Source: Theileria orientalis strain Shintoku
Taxonomy: Eukaryota; Apicomplexa; Aconoidasida; Piroplasmida; Theileriidae
Assembly (NCBI RefSeq): GCF_000740895.1
Contig: NC_025263.1
Span: 1,860,001 to 1,924,000, forward strand
DNA: 64,000 nt
Direction: 5' to 3'
Position numbers and translations under genes: made by a program. The notes under the pieces are model-generated. The model saw only the letters and a list, made by a program, of their open reading frames with translations, was not told the DNA's origin and ran no database searches. This document shows, piece by piece, positions 11,572 to 22,066 of the stretch. Position 1 is the first letter of the stretch. The number at the start of each line of letters is the position of its first letter.

Positions 11572-12393
11572 TTACATAAGCTTCCTGATGGTATGTAGGA
11601 GATTTACCAACGATTCAACGTTTTTAATAATCTTGTAGTCCCTAAATACAATTGATACACCCATGTGTTAAAATGAATGTATAATAAGGGTCGAGGGCAG
11701 GTGGGCGAATCAGTGTTAAATGGGCCATTAAATGAAAAACTTACAAATCAAGGTCAACTGTGCGATCGCCAGAATTCAGCATATTGGAATACCTATAAAA
11801 TTAAATTCACACCTCAGATACCTATACAACAGCTTGTTAACTTGAACCTCGAGGAGGCGGAGCTGTCCCAGTTCAAAGTTGAAATTCTGCCTTTGCAACT
11901 AAGTCAAAACTATTAGTAATATAAAGTACCATGTTCTCAACAGGCTTGACTCCATTGGGAACCAGCTTATCGTTGCCACTGTGTATAGAATTTAGCTCAA
12001 TTCCATTTAAATTTAGTTCACCAATGGGAACGTAAGGGTCCAGTCTACTAGTATTCACTTCGTCAGGATAGGAAAATTCTATAAAATAAATAAAATTATT
12101 TTCAAAAAGGAATATTAATATACATAAATAGGTAGTAAATGTGATACCATTCCTTTTATCTCTAACATTGGAAGGAGTTCGAGCGGAACACTTGCAACAA
12201 ACAGAGCTTCCATCCCTAGAACGCATCAGAGGGACTTCAGTACACTAATCAAGTATTAAAAATGAAAAAGAAAGTAGAATACCCTAGTACAGTTGTCGGA
12301 AAGCATAGTCCATCCTTTTAGAAGCAATCCGGCCATTTTCTGAGTAATTTCATCATTTTTTGAGTGAGAATCAAAATCGATATCACCCATCAT
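11572..12393 (-). CDS. ZNRD2-like (Sjogren autoantigen p27 type) zinc-ribbon protein
   Basis: Six exons: 12393-12283, 12244-12148, 12078-11930, 11898-11813, 11792-11745 and 11641-11572. All phases join and give 186 residues. The N-terminal third carries the Auto_anti-p27 signature: a helix ending LLLKGWTMLSDNC, then a zinc ribbon with CTRC and a distal CCKC, and PLMRSRDGSSVC between. The remaining exons encode a Pro/Asn-rich segment and a C-terminal helical region (NFELGQLRLLEVQ). ZNRD2 homologues are small proteins linked to mitotic and centromere-associated functions, but their biochemistry is poorly defined. The intron between 11813 and 11792 is only 20 bases. It shares a 195-base divergent promoter region with the TXNDC9-like gene. 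Confidence 0.82.
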
Positions 12394-12588
12394 TAAAAAT
12401 ACATAAATAATAAGAAAGAATAAGAGTAATAATTAAAAAAAAATAAAACAGTAACCCCCATGGCGTAATTTCAAGTACACATCGATAGAAAACATAAAAT
12501 TATTTAAAATTCATATAAATATATAAACATATGCTAGTAAATGATAAATTATTGATAAATATTGATAACAAATAACGGCAGCTCGACC

Positions 12589-13283
12589 ATGAATTTGAAC
12601 TTGACGAAGAAGGTCGAAGATAACATTTTAAATATATTAAATGAAAGGGAGCACGAGATAGATGATATAATACACGACTACACAGTGCTTGAAAAAAAGT
12701 TATACAAGTCAAGGGACGATGAGGCACTAGAAACCCTGAGAGAAGCAAGGCTTCGGGAGCTGAAGAAACAGTATACAAGGAGGCAGGAGTACTTACAGAA
12801 GGGGTACGGGAGGGTAGAGGAGGTGTACTCAGACAAGGAGTTCTTCAACGCGTGTAGAGACGCAGACTCAGTGGTGAGATAAATACTAATAACTTCACGG
12901 CCGTAATGGCTCCCATTAATACTAACTTAGGTGGTTCACTTTTATCGGCCAACAACAAAGAGGTGTGAATACCTTGAGTCTCATTTGAAAAGGGTTGCAG
13001 ATACCCACTTTACGACAAAGTTCCTAAAGGTAAACGCAGAAAAGACGCCCTTTATTTGCGACAGATTCAACATTTGGTGTATACCGACGGTAAGTCAGTC
13101 GACGAGTTAACTCCTTTTAGCTCATGATAATAAAAGAGGGAAAGACCAGCCACTCAATAGTAGGATTCGAGGAGTTGGGAGGTGAGTTTTCGAGCAAATA
13201 TAGAGCGTGTAGGCGACGGATTCGATACAGAAACCCTGGTGTCAGTGCTCGACAAACATGGAATAAAGCAGCCCAGCGGCTGA
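12589..13283 (+). CDS. TXNDC9 / phosducin-like (PhLP3) thioredoxin-fold protein
   Basis: Four exons: 12589-12873, 12931-13089, 13121-13181 and 13204-13283, encoding 194 residues. The start is the first in-frame ATG; upstream there is only a TTG. An N-terminal charged helix leads to the family signature EVYSDKEFF, then VVHFYR, FLKVNAEKTPFICDRF, a cis-proline strand (WCIPTLMIIKEGK) and the C-terminal GFDTETLVSVL. The usual CxxC redox pair is absent and only one Cys remains (TTKRC), as in PhLP-type proteins. These act as co-chaperones of the CCT chaperonin in tubulin and actin folding rather than as reductases. The last intron is only 22 bases; skipping its removal would give an unrelated tail, while removal restores the family's C-terminus. 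Confidence 0.9.
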
Positions 13284-13391
13284 GTATACACAATATCAGC
13301 CCTTACTGAAGCAAAAGAGTAGAAATTAGGTCCCAGTGGTATAATCATCTTTTACAAATAACAGCAAACTCTACAATTCGGCACTGTAAAC

Positions 13392-13556
13392 ATGTACAAG
13401 GCACTGGTGGGTGATTTGAGTCACATGTTGTTTGTGTCATACGGATACTATGACACAGGATATGAAATAGAGGTGATATCGTATGGTGATGGAGATAAAG
13501 AGTACGGTTTCATGAATAATAAAAGTAATGTAATATATCAAATATGCGATATATAG
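13392..13556 (+). CDS. Possible small ORF (54 codons)
   Basis: A short ATG-to-TAG frame fills the gap between the TXNDC9-like gene and the 3' end of the Trm10 gene. The peptide is Tyr/Gly/Asp rich (GYYDTGYEIEVISYGDGD) and has no recognised motif. It could be a small gene, part of a spliced gene, or non-coding. Support is only the open frame and its composition. Confidence 0.25.
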   Translation: MYKALVGDLSHMLFVSYGYYDTGYEIEVISYGDGDKEYGFMNNKSNVIYQICDI

Positions 13557-13578
13557 TACATTATGAGTGCTAACGAAC

Positions 13579-14172
13579 CTAGAGCTTCCTCTTGGGAATG
13601 CAAGACCTGAGGGAGGACTCCCAGTCCCTGGAAACGTAAAAGTCAAGTAAAATATTTACACAGGTGTTCACAGATAAAATGTGAGAACCAGAAAGCTTTA
13701 AGTGCTCCCGAATGGGAAGCCTCCGACACTTAGCACCAATGATGCGAGCCTTATTGTAAGTAATACCGTCCAGCCTATTGCGATCGACAATGCCACCAAT
13801 AACATAGATGCCAGAAGGAACAAGATCAGAAAGAATATCACTAGAATCAGCAGAAAGATAAGTCAAGTCATCGGAATTGAAAAGAGAGTCGAGAGGCTGG
13901 TGAGTTAAAAGGCAGGACCAATTCTGAGTGCCACTGATGCGCCGGAAAGCCTCGTCCAAAAAACTGTTCTCCTTAATTCCACAAATAATTAAATTAAAGG
14001 GCTTAGAAGCACGCTTATTAGCACCGTAAGATTGCATAATCTGGTTAGCAAGACTCCGGGATTCCTTCTCAGAAGCATAGTCGTTAAATTCACAATCAAT
14101 GACAATAATGGGATTTAATTTACAAGATTCAACAAACTGAGATTTTTTTAACAACTTACTCTCACGAGTCAT
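13579..14172 (-). CDS. TRM10: tRNA (guanine-N1) methyltransferase, Trm10 family
   Basis: Single-exon gene of 197 residues starting at the ATG at 14172. It contains the SPOUT methyltransferase core of Trm10: IVIDCEFNDYASEKESRSL near the N-terminus, YLSADSSDILSDL, the cofactor-pocket signature YVIGGIVDRNR, the loop KARIIGAKCRRLPI, and the C-terminal VNTCVNILLDF...RDWESSL. The conserved Asp of VDRN is present. Trm10 methylates N1 of purine 9 in tRNAs using S-adenosylmethionine. The protein is shorter than fungal and animal Trm10 (about 280-300 residues) because it lacks the basic N-terminal extension. It is divergent from MetAP1 with only about 110 bases between the start codons, implying a shared promoter. 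Confidence 0.93.
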   Translation of the reverse strand: MTRESKLLKKSQFVESCKLNPIIVIDCEFNDYASEKESRSLANQIMQSYGANKRASKPFNLIICGIKENSFLDEAFRRISGTQNWSCLLTHQPLDSLFNSDDLTYLSADSSDILSDLVPSGIYVIGGIVDRNRLDGITYNKARIIGAKCRRLPIREHLKLSGSHILSVNTCVNILLDFYVSRDWESSLRSCIPKRKL

Positions 14173-14284
14173 AAGTAAAAATAAAAAAATAAAGAAAAAA
14201 ATAAGTACAGAGGTAGTGAATTAGGGGGAACAAAAAAATAATAAAATAGGGTGTAAAAAATTAAAATCTTATTTGTAAATTATT

Positions 14285-15802
14285 ATGGATGTATATTATT
14301 CATGTAATGGTTGCAATCAACTGACAACAAGTAAATTATCATGTCCAGTATGTAAAACAAGAGGTAAAATAAGTATATTCTGCACACAAGACTGTTTTAA
14401 AATGTTCTGGAATAACCATAAATCAAAACACAGAGTAAAATAATAAAAAGTAATATTTCTGTAGGAAAAAGTAGTCGATTTCGGATATGAAGCAGATTAC
14501 GAAAACGACCCACACCTGAGGTAAATAAAAGGAAAAAACAAATTAAAAATAATGTAGTAAGTTCCGGAGGTTCAGATTTAGCGGAAATATGAGACCATGG
14601 CCACTAAGTGAGCCCAGAAAGGTCCCGAATCACGTACAAAAACCGGACTACGCAGAAGATACAATACCGCACTCAGAAATCAGAGACCAGAACCCATATA
14701 CAATAAAAGTGTACGATATAAAAACAATAAAGGTGAGAATGAGTGAAACAAGAGATGTGTAGAAAATAAGAAAGGCGTGCGTGCTGGGAAGAAAGGCGTT
14801 GGACCTGGCGAATTCACTGGTTAAGCCGGGAGTTACAACGGACCAAATCGACGCAATGGTCCACAAGTTCATAATATCGCACGGAGGATACCCGTCGCCG
14901 CTTAACTACTACGGATTCCCAAAGTCGTGTTGCACGTAAGAGTTAGCGAAGCTTACAGATAATTAGGTCAGTGAACGAAGTAGTATGCCACGGAATACCA
15001 GATACAAGGTAATAAATAAAATAGAAAGGAGATGGAAGAGTAGAAAATAAGAATATAATTATAAAATAAATACCGTGTATAAAATAAAATAACATGAAAA
15101 ACAGGCCGCTCGAGGAGGGAGATATAGTAAACGTGGACATATCAGTGTATCTCAACGGAGTACACGGAGACCTGAATGAGACGTTCTTCGTAGGAGAAGT
15201 AGACGAGGAATCGAAGAAGCTAACGAGGGGAACGTACGAGTCACTGATGGAGGCAATACAGCAGTGTAGACCAGGAATGTACTATAGAGAGATAGGCAAC
15301 ATCATCAACAACGTGGCAGACAAATACGGGTACAGAAGAAGAAAAATAAAATGATGTAGGCTGTCAGTAATAAGGTCGTACTGCGGCCACGGAATAGGAA
15401 CTGAGTTCCACTGTTCACCAAGCATACCACATTACAGAAAGAATAAAGCAGTAAGCACCAGTAAAATAAAACTAATGGAAGATAAGAGTACAATTATATA
15501 AAATTGACATGTAGATCGGAATAATGAAGCCAAATCAAGTGTTTACAATAGAGCCGATGCTAAACTTGGGTAAACAAGTAAATTGTAAAGAGAATATAGG
15601 TACACACAAAGATATAAAGTGGCCAGACGATTGGACAATAACAACAGCAGACGGAAAGAGATCAGCACAATTTGAACACACGTTGCTGGTTACAGAAACA
15701 GGTAAAAATAAAAAAGTAAAATTGGAAAAAATAGGAGTGGAAATACTGACAAAAAGATTGGAATCCTCACCACCACTGGGATTTGACACAACAATGTTAT
15801 AA
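14285..15802 (+). CDS. MAP1: Methionine aminopeptidase type 1 with N-terminal zinc finger
   Basis: Ten exons: 14285-14434, 14465-14520, 14576-14732, 14763-14935, 14967-15008, 15105-15329, 15360-15450, 15515-15569, 15600-15701 and 15735-15802. All phases fit, giving 372 residues, the usual MetAP1 length. The N-terminus is the zf-C6H2 ribosome-associated finger (CNGC, CPVC, CTQDC, then HKSKH). The catalytic pita-bread domain carries the metal ligands: Asp in [10 protein letters not shown] and in GDLNETF, His in CGHGIG, Glu in FTIEPM and Glu in SAQFEHT. It removes initiator methionine from nascent cytosolic proteins. The last two introns (about 30 bases each) are in frame if retained, but removing them restores the family sequence ([15 protein letters not shown] and VTETGVEIL). 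Confidence 0.95.
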
Positions 15803-15945
15803 ATAAATAATATAATGTAATAAAAATATATGTAATATATAAAAAATAAAAAAGTAAATAAAAATAAGAGAAATGAAAAAGAAAAAAATAATAAAAGAAT
15901 TAAAAATAAATAAAAGTAAATGAAGATGTGTAGGGGAGTAAATAA

Positions 15946-18014
15946 ATGGAAGAAAAAGAAAAAAAAATAAATATAAAGCATAAAAAACAAAAAATAGAAA
16001 TAAATAATGAAGAATTTAAACTAATATTGAAAGAAGATTGGTCAGAAAAAAAGGAAAGGATAAAAATAGAAGGAATATCAGGTGACATTAATGTGTATCA
16101 AATAATAGATTGTATAAACATAAGTATACCAAAATATAGAGTAGAAAAGCAAGAAGAAGATGAAGAAGAACAAGAAGAGGAGGAAGTGGTAAAAATAAGT
16201 AAAAAATCATGGAGAGTGCCAAGAACGCCGAGAATGCTTAAGTTGATACTCTACGATGGAACAAAAACACAAATAGCGTACGAATATGAGCCTATAGGAG
16301 CGTTAGACTCATTCTATGACATAATATGTAACAAAATGTCGAGATGTTGCGCAAAAATAGCACTCTACAACAAGCCAGTGGAGAGAAGAGGCACGCTGTG
16401 GATAACGAACAGCAACGTAAAGATACTGTTCGAAGGGTACAGCTGTAACTTGTACGAGTTAGAGAAGGAAGAAGAGGAGGAGGAAGACTGCATAATAATA
16501 GACTCGGACAATGAAGAAAACATACAGTTGGAGACGGGGAGAGTGGAGCTGGACATATCGTCAGAAATACTGGAGTTAGCAGACAAGTGCTTCGATGCAG
16601 ATCGTTTGGACGACGAGGAAATAGCTGAGGATGATTTTGAAGTAGATAGCATCAGCGACGAGGAAAACATCCCAGAAACTGAGATAGGGTACAGCCCCTC
16701 AGAAGAATATGATGAAGTCGCAGTCAGTAGCGAAAACGACAACACAGAGCACTTAACGGAAGGAAATATCGGAGAGGATGAAAAGGAGCCAATAGTGTTA
16801 ACTATAGGTTCAAATAGAAGCGAAGAAAATGAAAACGAAGCAAGTAGAATTAGTGCAGATAAAGTTAATGAGTGCAAGAATGAAGTCATCAGTGTGTCGA
16901 GTGGAGATGGGACTAGCACCAGTAGCGGAGCGGATAACGACCTTGAAGAAGGTAGCAGTGAAGTTAACGAAAGTATTGGTATTAGTAACAAGGGCACTAG
17001 TGGTGATGACGGTGGCATAAGTATTGGTAGTAGTAGTAACAGTAGTATTTGTAGCAGAAGTAACAGTAGTAGTGCAGATGCTAGTAATGAAAAGAAGCAA
17101 AAGAATGAAGAAACTTGGAAATGGGTAGCACCAAGTGTGGATGGGACCGAAGGAATGGGTGAACAATTTATAAAGTTCCTGCGAAATTACACATATAAAG
17201 ACGTAGTCAATTCGGAAATAGTGCCGGAGTTGAGAGACTACTTTCACAGAAAATGTAACTACCTAGACCACAGCTACCTGTGCTACATAAAGAGAAATAA
17301 TATGGAAAACAACAACGACTCATTTGTACAATATTGTAAAAGGAGGTTCGAAGAACCAATACAAAAATACGGAGAAGTAAACATGGAAAACCTGTGTAAA
17401 CTGCTAAACTTCTCAAGCAAGTTGCAGGAAACAGACTGGGAGTTCAAAGGAGAGTACAGCGACTACAGGTACGGGTTCCTGAACCACACGTCGAAGCTGA
17501 TGGTGGAAGATAAAAACGAGATATCAGTCCTGCTAAAGAAGGTACTGGAGAGAATGGGCATCGAGGACGACGAGAACATGTGGATAGGACTAATGGACGA
17601 CTGCTTCAACTGCAACTTCTGCATATTCAACACGGAAATGTTCCCAGAAATCGAAAAGAAGGAAGAGGAGCTGGCAATGGCGCTGGAGCTGAACAGAATA
17701 ACAGGCTTCTTCCTGACAGAAGACCTGGTAATGGAGGAGGTGAAGGACGAGGTAAGCGAAGCACGCAAGCAATAGGTGCACGTACACGAGTATGAATAGG
17801 TATATGTAGACGTACGCAAGTATAAAGCCTATAGAGCTCATAAAGGCTATAAACAACCAGATAAATAAGTGTTGAGATAAACATGGATGTTCAGATAAAC
17901 ATGGTGAAGATACTGAGAGCCCACTTAACGGAACTACCAGAGAACGACATGAACGAAAGGGCGAGGATACTAGAGGAGGAATTTAGCAAAATCGCAGAGG
18001 AATATAGATTTTAA
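15946..18014 (+). CDS. RMI1-like OB-fold protein with long acidic/serine-rich insert
   Basis: Two exons, 15946-17751 and 17895-18014, encode 641 residues (donor GTAAGC; in-phase acceptor after GATGTTCAG). Residues about 85-165 resemble the RMI1 OB-fold: MLKLILYDGTKTQIAYEYEP, a KIALYNKPVERRGTLWIT strand pair and NVKILFEG. RMI1 partners topoisomerase III and RecQ helicase in dissolving recombination intermediates. Then come a long Glu/Asp/Ser/Asn tract (about 175-390) and a C-terminal helical domain of about 240 residues that I do not recognise. Residues about 372-399 (ADASNEKKQKNEE, WKWVAPSVDG) are also found in the uS5m-like gene 20 kb away. The OB-fold assignment rests on pattern, not alignment, so it is moderate. 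Confidence 0.6.
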
Positions 18015-18634
18015 ATACAGTAAGGTTGTAATATAGTAGATGTGTAAACGAAGGTAGGCAAAAGTAGGAGAAAATGTGTGTATATATGGTACAAGTGGCA
18101 GCATTAAGAGGAGTTGGAAGTCGAGTGAAAGAAGGGAGCAAAAGAGTAAAATTCAGCAAATAAAAGCAGCTTAAATGACAAAGTGAGCGCTAAACTGGTT
18201 TAAAGTAAGTGAAACAAGCAGGTGTGAGAATACAAACAACAGCTGAGTAAATTGAAGCCAGATAACGAACACCTTCCCTAAAACTAAACCAGCAATACCA
18301 GAAGTTATAAGGGTAAAATAAAACTAAAAAGGTAAACTAAATTGATAGTGGAACTGTTTTTAAATAAATGGAATAACTGAATAAATAATAATATTAGACC
18401 CCATGGGTGAGAGTAGGCAAAAAGGCTGCTGAAGCACGAAGAATATCTTAAATTAACACCTGTATAATATATGTATGAGCTAATCCTCTGATTATAATTA
18501 GCGAGAATAATGGAATCTCTGATAACACTGAGAAGATAGACCTCAGGGGCTCCTGATACTAGTGCCCTGAAAAGAGAGGAAACGGAAACTGGGTATTGGT
18601 GTTATCAACTCAAGAGGCCTCCAAATGTAGTAAA
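18015..18634. other. Intergenic region upstream of a FAINT gene
   Basis: No coding signal. It contains a purine-rich stretch and probably the promoter and 5' leader of the FAINT gene downstream. No known element was recognised. Confidence 0.5.
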
Positions 18635-21052
18635 ATGTACATTAATTCAATATATAGCACAGTTTTGTACATAATATTACTCTCGCGGCACATCGGAGTA
18701 GATTGTCAAAACGCCGGAACAGGAGGAGGATCCGGTTCCAACGTTCAGTTAGTTGACCTAAATGTAGCAAACAAGGAGGACTCCACGGGAATTAAATATG
18801 AGAGAGATGACCAAAATGATCGAGATCGATTCACCGCTCAAACTGGTTATTTAATTAAAAAGGTAGTAAAGCGCGAAAAGACGGTCTTTGAAATCACGAA
18901 TGGAAAATATCTCGACAGAGTTATCATATATAAAGACTCAGAAAATCAAAGGAAAATAAAGTTCCTCGCACCCGGAGAAGTAGAAACGTACGATGATATC
19001 GGTACGCAACAAGCATCGCAACCTCAAGCTCAGTTACAGGTACAGGCACAGGCACAGCCTACAGCACAGGCACAACAGTCAGCACAGCAACAACCTAGTT
19101 CACAATCCATTTCACTGCCACAGACATATGCTCAAGTTCAAACTGTGTCCGCACCTCGGCCTAAGCCACCGTCTCAACCAGCTCAACAAACATCACAAGC
19201 TTTACCCCCTTTAGCTGCCGTACAACCACAACAAACTGCACAGACTATACCTGTATTACAACCTCAACAGACATCACAAGCTATTCCTATTATACCAGCT
19301 CAGTCATCTCAATCTGCTCAAGTGCAGTACATTGACGTTAACCTTAAGCTTCAACAAAGCACCGATTATGTTGATTACTACTATTACACGACAGAGGATG
19401 TTCATAGATTTGTATGTAAAACGGGATATTTAATACGGAAGCTAATGAAGGACGATAAACTCATATTTGAATATCAACAAGGTCACCCAGACAGAGCTAT
19501 CATATTTAAGGATGAGAATGGTAAGTCGGCAGTAAGGGGACTAGCTCCAGGAACTGTAGACCCAAAAGAGCCAACATATATACCATCATCTCAAGGAAAT
19601 GATCAGCAGACCGTGGCACAACCCCAAAAAGCACAACAACCAGATCAAAGTACTCCCCAGTCACAGCAAAGTACGTCACAACCACAGCTTATTGAACTTG
19701 AGCTTAACAACAGACAAAGCACAGATCAGATATTATATGAAAAAAATGAGTCGAAAGAATGGGAAAGATACACTTGTAAGCCAGGGTATTTAATTAATAA
19801 AGTTTTAAAGAATGGAAAAGTTGCCGGCGAGGCACAAAACAATAAATATTTTAACAGAGCGGTAGTATCAGGCCCAAAAGGTGAAAGACAATTGACATCG
19901 TTATTACCGGATGACATTGACAAAACATGTGAGGCATTTGAACTAGAACTAAACACGAGGCAGACTACCGACAAATACATATATAAGAAGGATCAAGCAA
20001 CCAATAGAGAAAAATATACATGTAAATCAGGATATTTAATATCAAAAGTTCTGAAAAATAATCAGGTAATATCGCAGCCTGAACAAAACGACTACTTTGA
20101 CAGAGCAATTGTATATATAGACGATCAGGGTAAAAAGCAGCTTAAGACGCTGTTTCCAGGTGATATTGACCAAGACGATGCAGTTGAGCCAACAGCAATT
20201 CACACAATAGTTGCCGCATCGGAAGGTGGAACATCTGATCAAGCATCTGTACCAGCTTTGCCTGCACCGACTCAGCAACAGGTAGAATCAGGAACTGAGC
20301 AAGATCCATCGCAACCTGTCAGTAAAACCCCTGCTTCAACTCCTGCACCTCAAACAGCTGAAACTGCTAAACCTTCCGAACCAGCACATTCAGATACTGG
20401 ACAGCAAGCAGCTATCCCAAGAACAGCGGTAAGACTAGATGTATCCAAGACACAAGGGTCAGAGGCATATGAGTACATCAAGAGCGGTAACATCAACACA
20501 TTTAAGCCAAAGGATAACTATGGATTCCATATGGTAAAATTAGGCAATACAGTATTGTGGGAGACTGAGGATCCGAACAAATATGCTAAGAGAGTGGATT
20601 ACAGCACCAGTAGCTTTACGAAAATTTCAGAAGTAAGGATCGATACCTTTAATGGATCGGAGGAAAAATTCATAAAAGAAGACCAAGACGCCTGGAAGCC
20701 TGCTACTGCGATACCACTACAGCCATTAACCGTAAACATTAAGACTAGAACCAGCAATAATCAGTTTGACAGTACATCGCACGGAAGCTATAGGAATTTC
20801 ATGGTGAAGTCTGGGTGGGCGTTCAGTAAAGTCATTGAATCAGGCAGCTTAGGAGGTGTTGGAGCTTCAGATAATGCACCAGCCATATGGCAGGCCACCG
20901 ATCGCAATGAGTACGCAGTTAAAATTATCAGGGACGGAGCAGGACTTACTCAAAACATCACAGAAATGACAATATATTTGTTAAACGGAGAGGAAAAGAA
21001 GTATAAGAAGACAAATGATGCATGGGCACCCCTAGTAACTAATCAAAATTAA
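18635..21052 (+). CDS. Secreted FAINT-domain protein with Gln/Pro-rich linkers (six FAINT units)
   Basis: Single exon of 805 residues. The ATG at 18635 begins a signal peptide (MYINSIYSTVLYIILLSRH); a TTG upstream is not used. Six FAINT units are visible at roughly residues 37-115, 227-305, 345-420, 425-505, 588-685 and 690-800. Units 1-4 are close relatives, each with STD-type turns and GYLIKKV, GYLIRKL, GYLINKV or GYLISKV followed by a YFDRAI-like strand. Units 5-6 are the W-containing type (VLWETEDPNKYAKR, IWQATDRNEYAVK). Linkers are rich in Gln, Pro, Ala and Ser, as in Theileria subtelomere-encoded variable secreted proteins (SVSP). There is no membrane anchor. Secretion into the host cell is likely for this class but not shown here. 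Confidence 0.9.
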   Translation: MYINSIYSTVLYIILLSRHIGVDCQNAGTGGGSGSNVQLVDLNVANKEDSTGIKYERDDQNDRDRFTAQTGYLIKKVVKREKTVFEITNGKYLDRVIIYKDSENQRKIKFLAPGEVETYDDIGTQQASQPQAQLQVQAQAQPTAQAQQSAQQQPSSQSISLPQTYAQVQTVSAPRPKPPSQPAQQTSQALPPLAAVQPQQTAQTIPVLQPQQTSQAIPIIPAQSSQSAQVQYIDVNLKLQQSTDYVDYYYYTTEDVHRFVCKTGYLIRKLMKDDKLIFEYQQGHPDRAIIFKDENGKSAVRGLAPGTVDPKEPTYIPSSQGNDQQTVAQPQKAQQPDQSTPQSQQSTSQPQLIELELNNRQSTDQILYEKNESKEWERYTCKPGYLINKVLKNGKVAGEAQNNKYFNRAVVSGPKGERQLTSLLPDDIDKTCEAFELELNTRQTTDKYIYKKDQATNREKYTCKSGYLISKVLKNNQVISQPEQNDYFDRAIVYIDDQGKKQLKTLFPGDIDQDDAVEPTAIHTIVAASEGGTSDQASVPALPAPTQQQVESGTEQDPSQPVSKTPASTPAPQTAETAKPSEPAHSDTGQQAAIPRTAVRLDVSKTQGSEAYEYIKSGNINTFKPKDNYGFHMVKLGNTVLWETEDPNKYAKRVDYSTSSFTKISEVRIDTFNGSEEKFIKEDQDAWKPATAIPLQPLTVNIKTRTSNNQFDSTSHGSYRNFMVKSGWAFSKVIESGSLGGVGASDNAPAIWQATDRNEYAVKIIRDGAGLTQNITEMTIYLLNGEEKKYKKTNDAWAPLVTNQN

Positions 21053-22066
21053 ACGGTTATGTTATACAAAATGACCACACACATTAATACACGTTTTAAG
21101 CTATCACACTTCAGATTTAACAGATAAAAAAGATCAATTACAGAGACCCATGGCCACTGTAACTCAGGATTCAGTTTATCGCAGCTGTACACTCCAGCTT
21201 TAATGTAAAATATTAACCTCATTTTGTATAACTCTCTAGATTTAAGAGGGTTGGACTCTCACCAGTATATTAACAACACTCAATGTCATAAAAACTAAAT
21301 ACACACTTGCCATACAGACTCAAATTCATGTACTTATGCATAAACAAATGCACACCAATTAAAATAAATAATAGATAGTAAACTACCATGTAAGTTGAAA
21401 ACCAAAAAATTAATAATTTACAGAATTAATGGAAGCATTCCAATAGCATTTAGAATTTATTTCGTTCTAAACGCTGAAAACAATATTAAAACAACATTTA
21501 TGCAATCTGACACTTTCATTTATGATGTTGTGAAAATCAGTAGGTAAAAACTAAGATAAGTTAAACCTCTGGGCAGTTTGTGGCCTTTCGATTAAAGTGT
21601 AATAGAAACCAAAATTTCATGGTCTCCATGATTCGAATTTCAAACTTTAGAATGATGAAAGCGTTTTGATTGATAAATGTAACACATTTAACTTTTGTTC
21701 GCAAAATAATAGATTCCTCTGAGTTCTAAGCTCAAAAATGAAAAGTAAGCTTATGTTTTTCAAATCGATAAATCATTGATTATACTGATACCCCTTATTT
21801 AGTAGCCTTAATATGCAGAAATAAAAATTTTTCTAACAAATTCAGTTAGAAAATAAAAATAAAATATAAATGTTATAAACAAAACCATGAGCCCGTATAA
21901 TAAGAGCATTTCCAACGATTCATTTCATAAAAATCAATAAATATCCAAATTAAAAATTGTGTGTTCATTAATTATTTTATTAACCAAAAAATAATAAAAT
22001 GACATTTGATGATTATTAAAAATCTAAAAAAATTTAATATAATCTAACGTAAACAAATCAAAAAGA
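21053..22066. other. Intergenic region between convergent FAINT genes
   Basis: About 1 kb with no credible coding frame, RNA gene or repeat. It separates the 3' ends of two FAINT genes. Confidence 0.5.

Noticed and set aside
15535..15990. Minus-strand open frame rich in Phe and Leu over the MetAP1 3' end
   Set aside because: It runs across AT-rich intergenic DNA and the well-supported MetAP1 exons; its composition is that of a reversed A-rich strand.
16365..17018. Long minus-strand open frame opposite the RMI1-like gene
   Set aside because: It is the antisense shadow of the Glu/Ser-rich tract; it encodes Ser/Leu/Pro-rich nonsense without domain features.
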